Assembly: GCA_023230525.1 (NCBI GenBank)
Contig: JALNXE010000022.1
Coordinates: 1 to 50,904 of the forward strand
DNA length: 50,904 nt
Source: Desulfobulbaceae bacterium
GTDB taxonomy: Bacteria; Desulfobacterota; Desulfobulbia; Desulfobulbales; SURF-16
Direction of reading: 5' to 3'
Below, in pieces: positions 1 to 8,078 of the stretch. Positions within the stretch are counted from its first letter, which is position 1; every line of letters starts with the position of its first letter. A program made the position numbers and the translations under genes. The notes under the pieces are model-generated. The model worked only from the letters and a program-made list of their open reading frames with translations, did not search any database and was not told the origin of the DNA.

Positions 1-833
1 ACGGCCGGGAGCCGAAAAACGTGGTTTTCATCCAGTGCGTGGGTTCCCGGGACAAATCCGTGGGCCGGCCTTACTGCACCGGTTTCTGCTGCATGTATAC
101 CGCCAAGCAGGCCATCCTGACCAAGGACCACCTGCCCGAGTCCCAAACCTATGTCTTTTATATGGATATCCGGGCGGTGGGAAAAAATTACGACGAGTTC
201 ACCCGCCGGGCCATGGAAGAATACAATGCCAGATATATCAGGGGCCGGGTGTCCATGATTTATCCCAAAGGCGACCGGCTGCTGGTGCGCGGCGCCGACA
301 CCCTGATGGGAACGCAGGTCGAAGTGGATGCCGATCTGGTGGTGCTGGCCGTGGGCGCCCAGGCGGCCGCCGGCGCAAACCAGCTGGCGGAAAAGCTGCG
401 CATCTCCTATGACGCGTATGGTTTTTATATGGAAGGCCATCCGAAACTCAAACCGGTGGAAACAAACACCGCCGGCGTTTATCTGGCCGGGTCCTGCCAG
501 GGGCCGAAGGACATTCCCTCCTCAGTCGCCCAGGGCAGCGCCGCCGCCTCCAAGGTGCTGGGGCTCTTCTCCAAGGACAAGCTGGCCAGCGACCCGCAGG
601 TTTCGGTGGTGGACATCAAACGCTGCATCGGCTGCGGCAAATGCATGAAAACCTGCCCCTTCGGCGCCATCAAGGAGATCGACTTCCGGGGCATGAAAAA
701 GGCCGAAGTCATTGAAACCGTATGCCAGGGCTGCGGCATCTGCACCTCAACCTGTCCCCAGGGGGCGGTCCAGCTTCAGCATTTTACCGACAACCAGATT
801 CTTTCAGAGGTTAACGCCCTATGCCAGTTTTAA
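1..833 (+). CDS. hdrA: HdrA-like heterodisulfide reductase subunit A, 3' part (5' end outside window)
   Basis: C-terminal part of an HdrA-type iron-sulfur flavoprotein, the FAD-bearing bifurcating subunit of heterodisulfide reductase complexes. The reading frame is open from base 3, so the gene begins upstream of the window. Visible are the HdrA signature IQCVGSRD, followed by the Cys cluster YCTGFCCMYTAKQA, a flavoprotein-like segment (VLAVGAQ; later GVYLAGSCQGPKDIPSSVAQ), and two ferredoxin motifs near the C terminus, CIGCGKCMKTCPFGA (about 624-668) and CQGCGICTSTCPQGA (about 723-767). The stop overlaps the next gene by 13 bp, implying translational coupling with flxD. With FlxDCBA behind it, HdrA of a cytosolic Flx-Hdr complex fits better than QmoA, although the missing N terminus prevents full discrimination. 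Confidence 0.9.
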   Translation, partial: GREPKNVVFIQCVGSRDKSVGRPYCTGFCCMYTAKQAILTKDHLPESQTYVFYMDIRAVGKNYDEFTRRAMEEYNARYIRGRVSMIYPKGDRLLVRGADTLMGTQVEVDADLVVLAVGAQAAAGANQLAEKLRISYDAYGFYMEGHPKLKPVETNTAGVYLAGSCQGPKDIPSSVAQGSAAASKVLGLFSKDKLASDPQVSVVDIKRCIGCGKCMKTCPFGAIKEIDFRGMKKAEVIETVCQGCGICTSTCPQGAVQLQHFTDNQILSEVNALCQF

Positions 834-1285
834 AAGATAAGGAGCTTCGTATCGTAGGTTTTCTCTGTAACTGGTGCTCCTACGGCGGCGCCGATACCGC
901 AGGCGTCGGGCGTTTTAATCAGCCCACTGACCTGCGCATCATCAGGGTTCCCTGCTCCGGCAGGATCGATCCCCTGTTTATCATGAAAACCCTGCTGAAC
1001 GGCGCGGACGGCGTGCTGGTTTCCGGCTGTCATCCCCGGGACTGCCACTATGCGGAAGGAAACTTTTATGCCCGCCGAAGGCTGGAGGTGCTGCACCGGT
1101 TCCTGCCCATCCTCGGTATTGAACCGGGCAGATTCGAATATACCTGGGTTTCAGCCTCGGAAGGCCAGCGTTGGCAACAGGTGGTGACCCGGTTCACGGA
1201 ACAGATTCACAAACTCGGCCCGGCCCCGAAAATAGCAGGACCAGCAGCCTCGGCAACACTGAGGCAGATGGAAGCAGCCCTCTAA
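821..1285 (+). CDS. flxD: FlxD / MvhD-family iron-sulfur subunit
   Basis: 154-aa protein of the MvhD family (hydrogenase delta subunit / FlxD), a small [2Fe-2S] protein that passes electrons from the input module to HdrA. Conserved cysteines are visible: Cys16 and Cys19 in FLCNWCSYGGAD, Cys45 in VPCSGR, and Cys70 and Cys75 in SGCHPRDCHY. The ATG overlaps the end of hdrA by 13 bp and is preceded by a GAGG at about 807-810. No hydrogenase large or small subunit (MvhA/G) is nearby. The partners are flxC, flxB and flxA, so the Flx role is preferred over hydrogenase. Length is normal for the family. Confidence 0.93.
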   Translation: MPVLKDKELRIVGFLCNWCSYGGADTAGVGRFNQPTDLRIIRVPCSGRIDPLFIMKTLLNGADGVLVSGCHPRDCHYAEGNFYARRRLEVLHRFLPILGIEPGRFEYTWVSASEGQRWQQVVTRFTEQIHKLGPAPKIAGPAASATLRQMEAAL

Positions 1286-1309
1286 AGTCTGCGTCTCAAA
1301 GGAGAACCA

Positions 1310-2269
1310 GTGAAATATCAGCAAGAACTCAAAGACAGCATCAGAAAGGCCCTGCCGGATCTTGATGTGGTTATCGCCTGGAGCGGAGGTTTTGATCCCC
1401 TGCATGCCACCCCCCACTTCATCCGCCGGGAAGAAGATATCGACAAACTGGAGATAGGACCGTTCAGCGTCCATAACCTGGCAACCTATCTCCCCGGCCT
1501 GCGCGGCAAGAAGGTCGGTATCGTGGTCAAGGGCTGCGACAGCCGTTCCGTTATCGAACTGCTGCAGGAAAATCTGATCAACCGGGATGATGTCACCATT
1601 TTCGGTTTCCCCTGCACCGGGGTGGTGGACCAGAGCAAAATCCGCAAGGCCCTGGGCCATACCGGCAAGGTTGATTTTTGCCAGATAACCTCCCAGACGG
1701 TGGTTGTCGGCGCGGGCGGCGAGGAACATAAGCTGCGCCTTTCCAAGGTGCTGGCCGACAAATGCTTTACCTGCCAATACCCCAATGCGCTGATCTCCGA
1801 CCACTTTGTCGGGGAGAAGATCAATCCCTCGGCCCAGAGCGAGGCCGGTTATGATGATCTGGAGGCCTTTGAAAATATGCCCCTGGCCGAGCGTTTCGCC
1901 TTCTGGCAGAAGGAAATGGACCGCTGCATCCGTTGTTACGCCTGCCGTAACGCCTGCCCCATGTGCGTCTGCCGCGACCATTGTCTGGCCGAAAGCCGCG
2001 ACCCGCACTGGCTTTCCCAGGAAGACAATGTCCGGGACAAATGGATGTTTCAGCTTATTCACGCCTATCATCTGGCCGGACGCTGCACCGAGTGCGGTGA
2101 ATGCCAGCGGGCCTGCCCCATGGATATTCCGCTGCTCCTGCTGAAGAAAAAAATGAACAAGGAAATTAAGGAACTATTTCAATATGAGGCGGGAGTCGAC
2201 CCTGAAGCTACTCCGCCGCTGCTCTCCTTCAAGATGGAAGAAGAGAATATCAAAGAGAGGGAATGGTAA
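1310..2269 (+). CDS. flxC: FlxC-like iron-sulfur protein with FrhB-like N-terminal part
   Basis: 319-aa cytosolic iron-sulfur protein. The N-terminal half (about 1-150) has a fold-like pattern resembling the FrhB/FdhB beta-subunit family, including VKGCDSRSVIELLQE and FPCTGVV. The C-terminal half carries the Cys motifs CFTCQYP, CIRCYACRNACPMCVC and CTECGECQRACPMDIP, the last two being ferredoxin-type [4Fe-4S] sites. The start is GTG, supported by AAAGGAGAA ending about 5 bases upstream. It sits 24 bp after flxD and overlaps flxB by one base (TAATG). By position it is FlxC of a Flx-Hdr complex, taking part in electron transfer between FlxA/B and HdrA. The FrhB resemblance is by eye. Confidence 0.82.
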   Translation: MKYQQELKDSIRKALPDLDVVIAWSGGFDPLHATPHFIRREEDIDKLEIGPFSVHNLATYLPGLRGKKVGIVVKGCDSRSVIELLQENLINRDDVTIFGFPCTGVVDQSKIRKALGHTGKVDFCQITSQTVVVGAGGEEHKLRLSKVLADKCFTCQYPNALISDHFVGEKINPSAQSEAGYDDLEAFENMPLAERFAFWQKEMDRCIRCYACRNACPMCVCRDHCLAESRDPHWLSQEDNVRDKWMFQLIHAYHLAGRCTECGECQRACPMDIPLLLLKKKMNKEIKELFQYEAGVDPEATPPLLSFKMEEENIKEREW

Positions 2270-3330
2270 TGGCGAAGGTCCAATTCATTAAAGCAGCGGA
2301 TGTGAAGCCCTGGCTTGCGGAACTGGCAAAGGAGCACAGAGTGTTTGCCCCGAGTTATGACGGTGAGGCCTTGCTCTTCCGTCCCTTTGACCCGGCGCGG
2401 GAGATTGTCCTTGACCGGGCAGCCACCATGCCGCCCAAAAAGACGGTCTTCCCCCAGAGTGAGCAGCTGGTTGATTTCACCTACAGCAAGGATCCGGAAG
2501 ATCTGAGCAGGATCAAAATCGACGCCAGGGAAACACTGCCGTCAGGCAGCACGGTGGTCTTTGGCAGCCGGCCCTGCGACGTGCGCGGTTTCACCATGTT
2601 TGACCGCGTCTATCTCACGGAGAAGACCACCGACATCTACTATAAAGCCCGCCGGGATAACACCCTGTTCATTACCCTGGCCTGTGCGTCCATCGAAAAC
2701 ACCTGTTTCTGTAACTGGGTGGACAGCGATCCCTGTGACTCAACCGGCTCCGATGTGCTGGCCATACCGGTGTCCGGCGGCTACCTGCTTGAAACGGTTA
2801 CCGACCGGGGCGGAAAACTGCTCAGCTCAAAACTGCTGGTTGACGGTGAAAGCAAAAAAGAAGAGGCGGAAAAATTCTGTGAGGAGGTCGCCGGCGCACT
2901 CGGTGCCGCCCGGGACCTGTCCCAGGCCCCGGAAAAGCTGCTGGCGGTCTTTGACAACATGGAATTCTGGGATGAAGTTTCGGCGAAATGTCTCAGCTGC
3001 GGGGCCTGCACCTATCTCTGCCCCTCCTGCTACTGCTTTAACATCACCGATGAAACCATTGGCATGAAAGGAAAACGGCTCAGGTCATGGGACAACTGCA
3101 TGTCAGCCCAGTTCACCATGGAAGCCAGCGGTCACAATCCCCGCCCCACCAAGGCCCACCGGTTGAAAAACAGGGTTGGCCACAAGTTCAGCTATTATCC
3201 CGCCATCCATGGGGGAGTGACCTCCTGCTGCGGCTGCGGCAGATGCATCAAGAGCTGCCCGGCGGGCATAGACATTCGCGAAATCGTGCTGAAGGCCATT
3301 GATTTTAAGCCCGCAGCGGTTGAGGAGTAA
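2269..3330 (+). CDS. flxB: FlxB-like iron-sulfur protein (AsrA-like)
   Basis: 353-aa iron-sulfur protein resembling the dicluster-ferredoxin subunit of AsrA-type sulfite reductase and FlxB. It has a Cys-rich middle segment (CASIENTCFCNW and PCD, about residues 144-160) and two C-terminal [4Fe-4S] motifs, CLSCGACTYLCPSCYC and CCGCGRCIKSCPAGIDIREI. Two starts are possible. ATG 2263 leaves only 2 bases after the GAGAGG ribosome site, while ATG 2269 leaves 8 and forms a TAATG junction with flxC, so 2269 is chosen. It is followed after 3 bp by flxA, and FlxA/B together resemble AsrB/AsrA. It probably relays electrons between the NAD(P)H flavoprotein and HdrA. Confidence 0.85.
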   Translation: MAKVQFIKAADVKPWLAELAKEHRVFAPSYDGEALLFRPFDPAREIVLDRAATMPPKKTVFPQSEQLVDFTYSKDPEDLSRIKIDARETLPSGSTVVFGSRPCDVRGFTMFDRVYLTEKTTDIYYKARRDNTLFITLACASIENTCFCNWVDSDPCDSTGSDVLAIPVSGGYLLETVTDRGGKLLSSKLLVDGESKKEEAEKFCEEVAGALGAARDLSQAPEKLLAVFDNMEFWDEVSAKCLSCGACTYLCPSCYCFNITDETIGMKGKRLRSWDNCMSAQFTMEASGHNPRPTKAHRLKNRVGHKFSYYPAIHGGVTSCCGCGRCIKSCPAGIDIREIVLKAIDFKPAAVEE

Positions 3331-3333
3331 GAC

Positions 3334-4164
3334 ATGACCAAAAATATCTATCTGCCGGAAATGGCGACCATCCAGGAAGTCATCCGGGAAACCCATAATA
3401 TCATGACCTTCAGGGTTACCCTGAACAACCCCGAGGCCATGAAAAACTTCTCCTTCAAGCCGGGCCAGGTGGGGCAGGTCTCCTCCTTCGGCACCGGCGA
3501 GGCCACCTTTGTCATCAATTCGCCGCCCACGCGCATGGATTATCTGCAGTTCAGCGTCATGCGCGCCGGGGAAGTGACCGGCAAACTGCATACCCTGAAG
3601 GCCGGCGATCAGATCGGGGTGCGCGCCCCGCTGGGCAATTCGTTTCCCTATGAGGATATGAAGGGCAAGGATATTGTCTTCATCGGCGGCGGCATCGGCA
3701 TGGCGCCCCTGCGCACCCTGCTGCTGTTCATGCTCGACAACCGGGCTGATTACGGCAAGATCACCCTGCTCTACGGGGCGCGATCACCGGTTGACATGGC
3801 CTACAGCTATGAACTGCCGGACTGGCTGGGACGCGATGATCTGGATACCCATCTGACCATTGACGCCCCGTACGAGGGCTGGCAGCACAGAGTTGGCCTT
3901 ATTCCCAACGTGCTGCTCGACATAGCGCCCAGTCCGGAAAACAGCGTGGCCGTCACCTGCGGCCCGCCGATCATGATCAAGTTTACCCTGCAGGCCCTGG
4001 AAAAGCTCGGCTTCAAGGATGAACAGATTATCACCACCCTGGAAAAACGCATGAAATGCGGGGTGGGAATCTGCGGCCGCTGCAACATCGGCACCAGCTA
4101 TGTGTGCATGGACGGACCGGTGTTCACCCGGGCCCAGCTCAGACAATTACCCAACGAACTATAG
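3334..4164 (+). CDS. flxA: FlxA-like FAD/NAD(P)H-binding flavoprotein (AsrB/PyrK family)
   Basis: 276-aa oxidoreductase of the ferredoxin-reductase/PyrK/AsrB family. An FAD-binding barrel occupies about residues 8-100 and a nucleotide-binding domain about 105-225 with IGGGIGMAPLRTLLL. A C-terminal [2Fe-2S] site is formed by Cys242, Cys247, Cys250 and Cys258 (MKCGVGICGRCNIG, then YVCMDG). It is the NAD(P)H entry point of the Flx-Hdr complex. GAGGAG precedes the ATG by 5 bases, and the gene starts 3 bp after flxB. It is the last gene of the operon, with a strong terminator at 4239. Known FlxABCD-HdrABC complexes couple NADH oxidation to ferredoxin reduction and disulfide reduction; that role here is inferred. 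Confidence 0.9.
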   Translation: MTKNIYLPEMATIQEVIRETHNIMTFRVTLNNPEAMKNFSFKPGQVGQVSSFGTGEATFVINSPPTRMDYLQFSVMRAGEVTGKLHTLKAGDQIGVRAPLGNSFPYEDMKGKDIVFIGGGIGMAPLRTLLLFMLDNRADYGKITLLYGARSPVDMAYSYELPDWLGRDDLDTHLTIDAPYEGWQHRVGLIPNVLLDIAPSPENSVAVTCGPPIMIKFTLQALEKLGFKDEQIITTLEKRMKCGVGICGRCNIGTSYVCMDGPVFTRAQLRQLPNEL

Positions 4165-4238
4165 CTCTCCCCCGATCCGCTCCTTTTTCTCCTGCCTCCT
4201 CGTGGCAATCAGGGAAAAGGGGAGTGGATCACCCCCAG

Positions 4239-4279
4239 GCAGGCTGTCTGTGCAAAGCAGACAGCCTGCTTCCTTTTTC
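4239..4279 (+). terminator. Rho-independent terminator of the hdrA-flx operon
   Basis: A perfect 12-bp stem (GCAGGCTGTCTG at 4239-4250 pairing with CAGACAGCCTGC at 4258-4269) with a 7-nt loop is followed by TTCCTTTTTC. It lies 75 bp after the flxA stop and before the convergent HD-GYP gene. Confidence 0.9.
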
Positions 4280-4337
4280 CCATCGCCCGCCATTGCCCCA
4301 GCCGGGATTCGAGCCGCAGGACCCGGGCGGACTCTTA

Positions 4338-5921
4338 CTACAGAACGCGGTTGTCGAGCGCCTTTTTGATGGTGATGAAATCGTTGATGTTGGCCAGAAA
4401 GATGTCCACCAGAGCGGGATCAAAATGCCGCCCCCTTTCCCTGGAGAAGTAACCGAGAATCTCATTCATATCATAGGCCTTGCGGTAGACCCGGTCATTG
4501 CACAGGGCGTCAAAGACATCGGCAATGGCGGTAATCCGGGCAAATATATGGATATCATTGCCTTTTAACCCTGCCGGATAGCCGGTGCCGTCATATTTTT
4601 CATGGTGCTGGACGGCAATGATCGCTGCCGCCTTCATGATTTCCCGGCTGGACGAGACCAGCATATCATGGCCGATGGCGGCATGATTTTTCATGGTTGA
4701 AAATTCGTCAGTGGTCAACGGTCCGGGATTGTTGAGGATATTGTCCGGGATGGCCACCTTGCCCACATCATGCATGGGTGCGGCCAGCCGCAGGATTTCG
4801 ATATGGGTCTGGGTCAGTCCGCATTTTTCTCCGAGCAGCCGGCTGTATTCCGAGACCCTCTTGACGTGGAAACCGGTTTCCTGGGAGCGGGCCTCGGCAA
4901 TCTCACCCAGGGTATAAATGATCTCTTTCTGGGTGTCCTCGATCTCTAAATTGAGGTGGGTATTATCAAAGGCGATATGGACATTGGTGCAGAAGATTTC
5001 GATCAGTGACTTGTTGAGTTCGCTCAGCTCGTTCCATCCCTCGCAGTAGATAACGGTTTCCGCGCCGAAGGGGCTTTTGAAGTAGCCGATGTATCTGTCC
5101 GCATAGTAGAGGCATCTTTTGCGGGAAATGGCCTCATGCAGATCGCTGAGCACGTGTTCCGGTAACTCCTCCTCCCTGGTTATCTCCGTCAATTCTTCAA
5201 ATTTGCCGGTGGCGGCAAGAATATCAAAGTTTTTTGCCGATTTGGTCGCGGCAAAGCCCGAGGTCTCAAAGACAATGGCATTGGGGTCCATGTGCAGAAT
5301 GGAAACGATCTGGGTGAGCACCCCGGAGGCGAGCTGCCGCAAGGAGCGCAGCTCGAAAAGGTTGGCCGAGGCATCGATGATTCTCCGCAGGCCCCGGCGG
5401 TTTGCCTCAATGACCAGAATATCGCGGTAGGTCCGCAGCGAGGATACCATGACGGTGAAGAGCTTCTGGGAGGAAAGCTCGGTCTTTTCCTTGTAGTCGT
5501 TGATGTCATACTCGACAATGACCTTTTCTTCCGGGGCCTGGCCGGGCTGGCCGGTTCGCAGGATGATGCGGACAAAGGCATTGTTCTGCACCTTGCGGAC
5601 AAATTCGACAAAGGCCAAGCCGGAATCATTGTTCTCCATGACCACATCAAGCAGGATAACCGCGGTGTCCGGATGCCGGATGATCTGATCTTGCGCCTCA
5701 CTTGCGCTGTAGGCATGCAGAAACTCCAACCCCTTGCCGTCATAACGGAAATTTTTCAGCACCAGGGTGGTGATGCTGTGCACCTCGCTGTCATCATCAA
5801 CAATCAGGATCTTCCATGGTCTGGGGGCAGACGGTTGAGTGCCCGGGGTTTCATCCTGGGTGGCTGCGGCACGGTCCGGTTCTTCGAAAAAAATCAGGTC
5901 ATCATTGCGGTTATCGGTCAT
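4338..5921 (-). CDS. Response regulator: REC-DUF3369-HD-GYP phosphodiesterase
   Basis: 527-aa regulator. An acidic N-terminal tail is followed by a receiver domain (about residues 36-155) with VDDDSEVHS and the phosphoacceptor Asp in ILLDVVMEN. A middle DUF3369-type region follows (about 160-330), then a C-terminal HD-GYP domain (about 335-510) with MHDVGKVAIPD and HHEKYDGTGYPAGL, both intact. HD-GYP domains hydrolyse cyclic di-GMP. A longer frame opens at 5963, but ATG 5921 has GGGAG upstream and avoids overlap with the kinase gene, so it is preferred. It lies 19 bp downstream of the histidine kinase gene on the same strand, its probable phosphodonor. Confidence 0.9.
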   Translation of the reverse strand: MTDNRNDDLIFFEEPDRAAATQDETPGTQPSAPRPWKILIVDDDSEVHSITTLVLKNFRYDGKGLEFLHAYSASEAQDQIIRHPDTAVILLDVVMENNDSGLAFVEFVRKVQNNAFVRIILRTGQPGQAPEEKVIVEYDINDYKEKTELSSQKLFTVMVSSLRTYRDILVIEANRRGLRRIIDASANLFELRSLRQLASGVLTQIVSILHMDPNAIVFETSGFAATKSAKNFDILAATGKFEELTEITREEELPEHVLSDLHEAISRKRCLYYADRYIGYFKSPFGAETVIYCEGWNELSELNKSLIEIFCTNVHIAFDNTHLNLEIEDTQKEIIYTLGEIAEARSQETGFHVKRVSEYSRLLGEKCGLTQTHIEILRLAAPMHDVGKVAIPDNILNNPGPLTTDEFSTMKNHAAIGHDMLVSSSREIMKAAAIIAVQHHEKYDGTGYPAGLKGNDIHIFARITAIADVFDALCNDRVYRKAYDMNEILGYFSRERGRHFDPALVDIFLANINDFITIKKALDNRVL

Positions 5922-5940
5922 GAAAATGCTCCCGGTTATC

Positions 5941-7761
5941 TTACGGCTGTAACGACGAGTCACTTGCGGAAATTGCTGAGGAGTGGCTGTTGCCGGTTGT
6001 TATCTCCATCAAGGGGATCGTGACGGTAAAGGTTGCCCCTTTGCCCGGTTCACTCCGGCAGGTGATGGTGCCCTGCAGTTTCTGGGTAATAATGTTATAA
6101 ATAATGTGCAGGCCGAGTCCGCTGCCCCCTTTTTTTCTGTTGGTGGTAAAAAACGGTTCAAAGATGCGGGACAGATTATTTGCCGCAATGCCCCTGCCGT
6201 CATCGCTGAACTCGAGGATAAGGCTGTCCGGGGTTTGCCGGAAATGCAGGCTGATCCGGCCCGCCTCCCCTTCATCATAGGCATGGGCGAGCGAATTGGT
6301 GATGAGGTTGGTCAGGATCTGGGAGAAGGCGCCGGGATAACTGCACAGGGAGATATTCTCAGCGCAGATGACGGTGAACGCATGTCTGGTCTTTTTCAGG
6401 ATCGGCCTGAGGCTCAACAGGATTTCATCTATATAGTTGTGTAAATTGAAGGTGCGTTTTCCTTCCCCGGACTGATCAATGGCCACCTGTTTAAAGCTGC
6501 GGATCAACTCCCCGGCCCGGTTCAGATTGGACTGCAGCAGGGCGGTCGATTCCCGGCAGGTGTCCAGATATTCCTCCAGATCACTGCGTTTCATTTTCCC
6601 GCTGCGGTACAGCTGGAACACCTCCGCGGTTTCCTTGTCAAGGTGGGTGGCGGCGGTATAGGCAATGCCCACCGGGGTGTTGATTTCATGGGCCACCCCG
6701 GCAACAAGCCCCCCCAGGGAGGCCATTTTCTCCGACTGGACCAGCTGGGCCTGGGTTTTCTGCAGCTGGTTCAGGGTGTTCAGCAGGTCGCTGTTGATGG
6801 CATTTAACTGGGCCGTGCGTTTCTGCACCCGTTCATCAAGGGTGGCGGTCAGTTCCCGCAACTGCTGCTGCGCCTTCTGTTTTTCCCGCTGGATGCGCAG
6901 TTCGTCCGTGATATCCTCAAACAAGACGACACCGCCGATTACGGTTTCATCCTCGATGATGGGGGCGCTGACCAGGCGCACCGGAAAGCTCGAACCGTCC
7001 TCCCTGGCAAAGACCTCGCGGGAACTCCGGTGGGTTCTGCCGTCTTTGAACGAGACGGAAATAGGACAGTGCAGGGGGTCAAACCGAGAACCGTCTTCCC
7101 GGACCTGGCGGAAGAAAATACGATAGGGGATGCCGAAAACGTCATCGCTGCGAAAGCCGGTCAGCTTTTCGGCAGTGGCATTGACAAAGGTGATGCTGCC
7201 CTCGACATCCACCCCGAAGATACCTTCAGCCACGGAATTTAATATCAGCTCGTTCTGCCGGTTCAGCACGGCCAGCTCAATCTCGGTGGCTTTGTGTTCC
7301 CGGATTTGCTCTTCCAGGGTTTGGGTCAGGGTGCGCAGTTCTTCTTCAACCCTTTTTCTTTTGCTGATATTCTGTTTGATGAAGGCGATCCAGCAGATCC
7401 GGTCATTTTCATCGGTAATCGGCAGGATAAAGGCCTGCTCAAAAAAATGAGTGCCGTCCTTTCGGTAACTGGTGATCTCCCTTTGCCAGACCTCGCCGTT
7501 GCTGATTGCCGCAAACGAAAAACCGCTCATACTTTGGCTGGCGTGCAGGTTGAAATCGTCCAGGTGATGACCGATGACATCTTCGGCCAGATGGCCGGTT
7601 ATGGAGGTGAAAACGGTATTGACATACTCGATGGTACCACCGGTATCGGTGATAATAATGGTATTGGGACTGTATCGGATCAGATACTCCAGGCGCTGCA
7701 GCAATTTCCGGGGCGCTGGCCCGGGATGCCCCTCTCTGTTATCCGTCTCGTGTCTGTTCAT
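5941..7761 (-). CDS. PAS-PAS sensor histidine kinase
   Basis: 606-aa kinase with no obvious membrane segment, so probably cytosolic. There are two PAS domains (about residues 25-135 and 165-285) and a long coiled coil (about 285-345). A histidine site follows in GGLVAGVAHEINTP, then the ATPase domain with N box NLITNSLAHA, DDGRGI, FEPFFTT and GGSGLGLHI. It is likely to phosphorylate the HD-GYP regulator encoded 19 bp downstream, linking an unknown small-molecule or redox cue to cyclic di-GMP breakdown. The start ATG follows a purine-rich GGGAAAGA stretch. Both PAS domains lack a recognisable haem or flavin motif, so the ligand is unknown. Confidence 0.9.
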   Translation of the reverse strand: MNRHETDNREGHPGPAPRKLLQRLEYLIRYSPNTIIITDTGGTIEYVNTVFTSITGHLAEDVIGHHLDDFNLHASQSMSGFSFAAISNGEVWQREITSYRKDGTHFFEQAFILPITDENDRICWIAFIKQNISKRKRVEEELRTLTQTLEEQIREHKATEIELAVLNRQNELILNSVAEGIFGVDVEGSITFVNATAEKLTGFRSDDVFGIPYRIFFRQVREDGSRFDPLHCPISVSFKDGRTHRSSREVFAREDGSSFPVRLVSAPIIEDETVIGGVVLFEDITDELRIQREKQKAQQQLRELTATLDERVQKRTAQLNAINSDLLNTLNQLQKTQAQLVQSEKMASLGGLVAGVAHEINTPVGIAYTAATHLDKETAEVFQLYRSGKMKRSDLEEYLDTCRESTALLQSNLNRAGELIRSFKQVAIDQSGEGKRTFNLHNYIDEILLSLRPILKKTRHAFTVICAENISLCSYPGAFSQILTNLITNSLAHAYDEGEAGRISLHFRQTPDSLILEFSDDGRGIAANNLSRIFEPFFTTNRKKGGSGLGLHIIYNIITQKLQGTITCRSEPGKGATFTVTIPLMEITTGNSHSSAISASDSSLQP

Positions 7762-8078
7762 CGCCCGCTAATCTTTCCCGTCCCACCTTTTTTACTTTGC
7801 CTGCCTTTATACATTTTTTTTCTTCCGCTAACACATGTTTTTTCGCAAATGCTAAAAATAACGAACTGATAGAGTGCTTTTCCCGGCAGATGGTTACAGT
7901 TTTCCCCCACCGTGCCACTGGGGGAAAAACGCTAAACTTCCTGGAATTGCAGAAAAAAGGGCAGGGATACGGCCTTGGGCGATTATTCCTGTTGGGCATG
8001 GCACAATTACGGGTTGACAAGTTCGGCCATTAACAGGCAAGCTGTAAACATTACCATTGGTTATTGATATAAGGGGAG
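7762..8078. other. Divergent intergenic region with a 9-bp inverted repeat
   Basis: 317 bp between the divergent kinase and corA genes. The only clear structure is an inverted repeat, TTTTCCCCC (7900-7908) and GGGGGAAAA (7920-7928), with an 11-nt spacer and no T-run on either side, so it looks more like an operator or processing hairpin than a terminator. A TTGACA at 8014-8019 has no good -10 at normal spacing. Promoters for both genes must lie here, but I could not fix them. Confidence 0.45.

Noticed and set aside
4297..4330. T-loop-like GGGATTCGAGCC sequence suggesting a tRNA end
   Set aside because: Neither strand gives a 5-bp T-stem, acceptor stem or anticodon arm around it, so no cloverleaf can be built.
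8011..8050. TTGACA -35-like box before corA
   Set aside because: No acceptable -10 hexamer occurs at 15-19 bp spacing; TGTAAA is 23 bp away.
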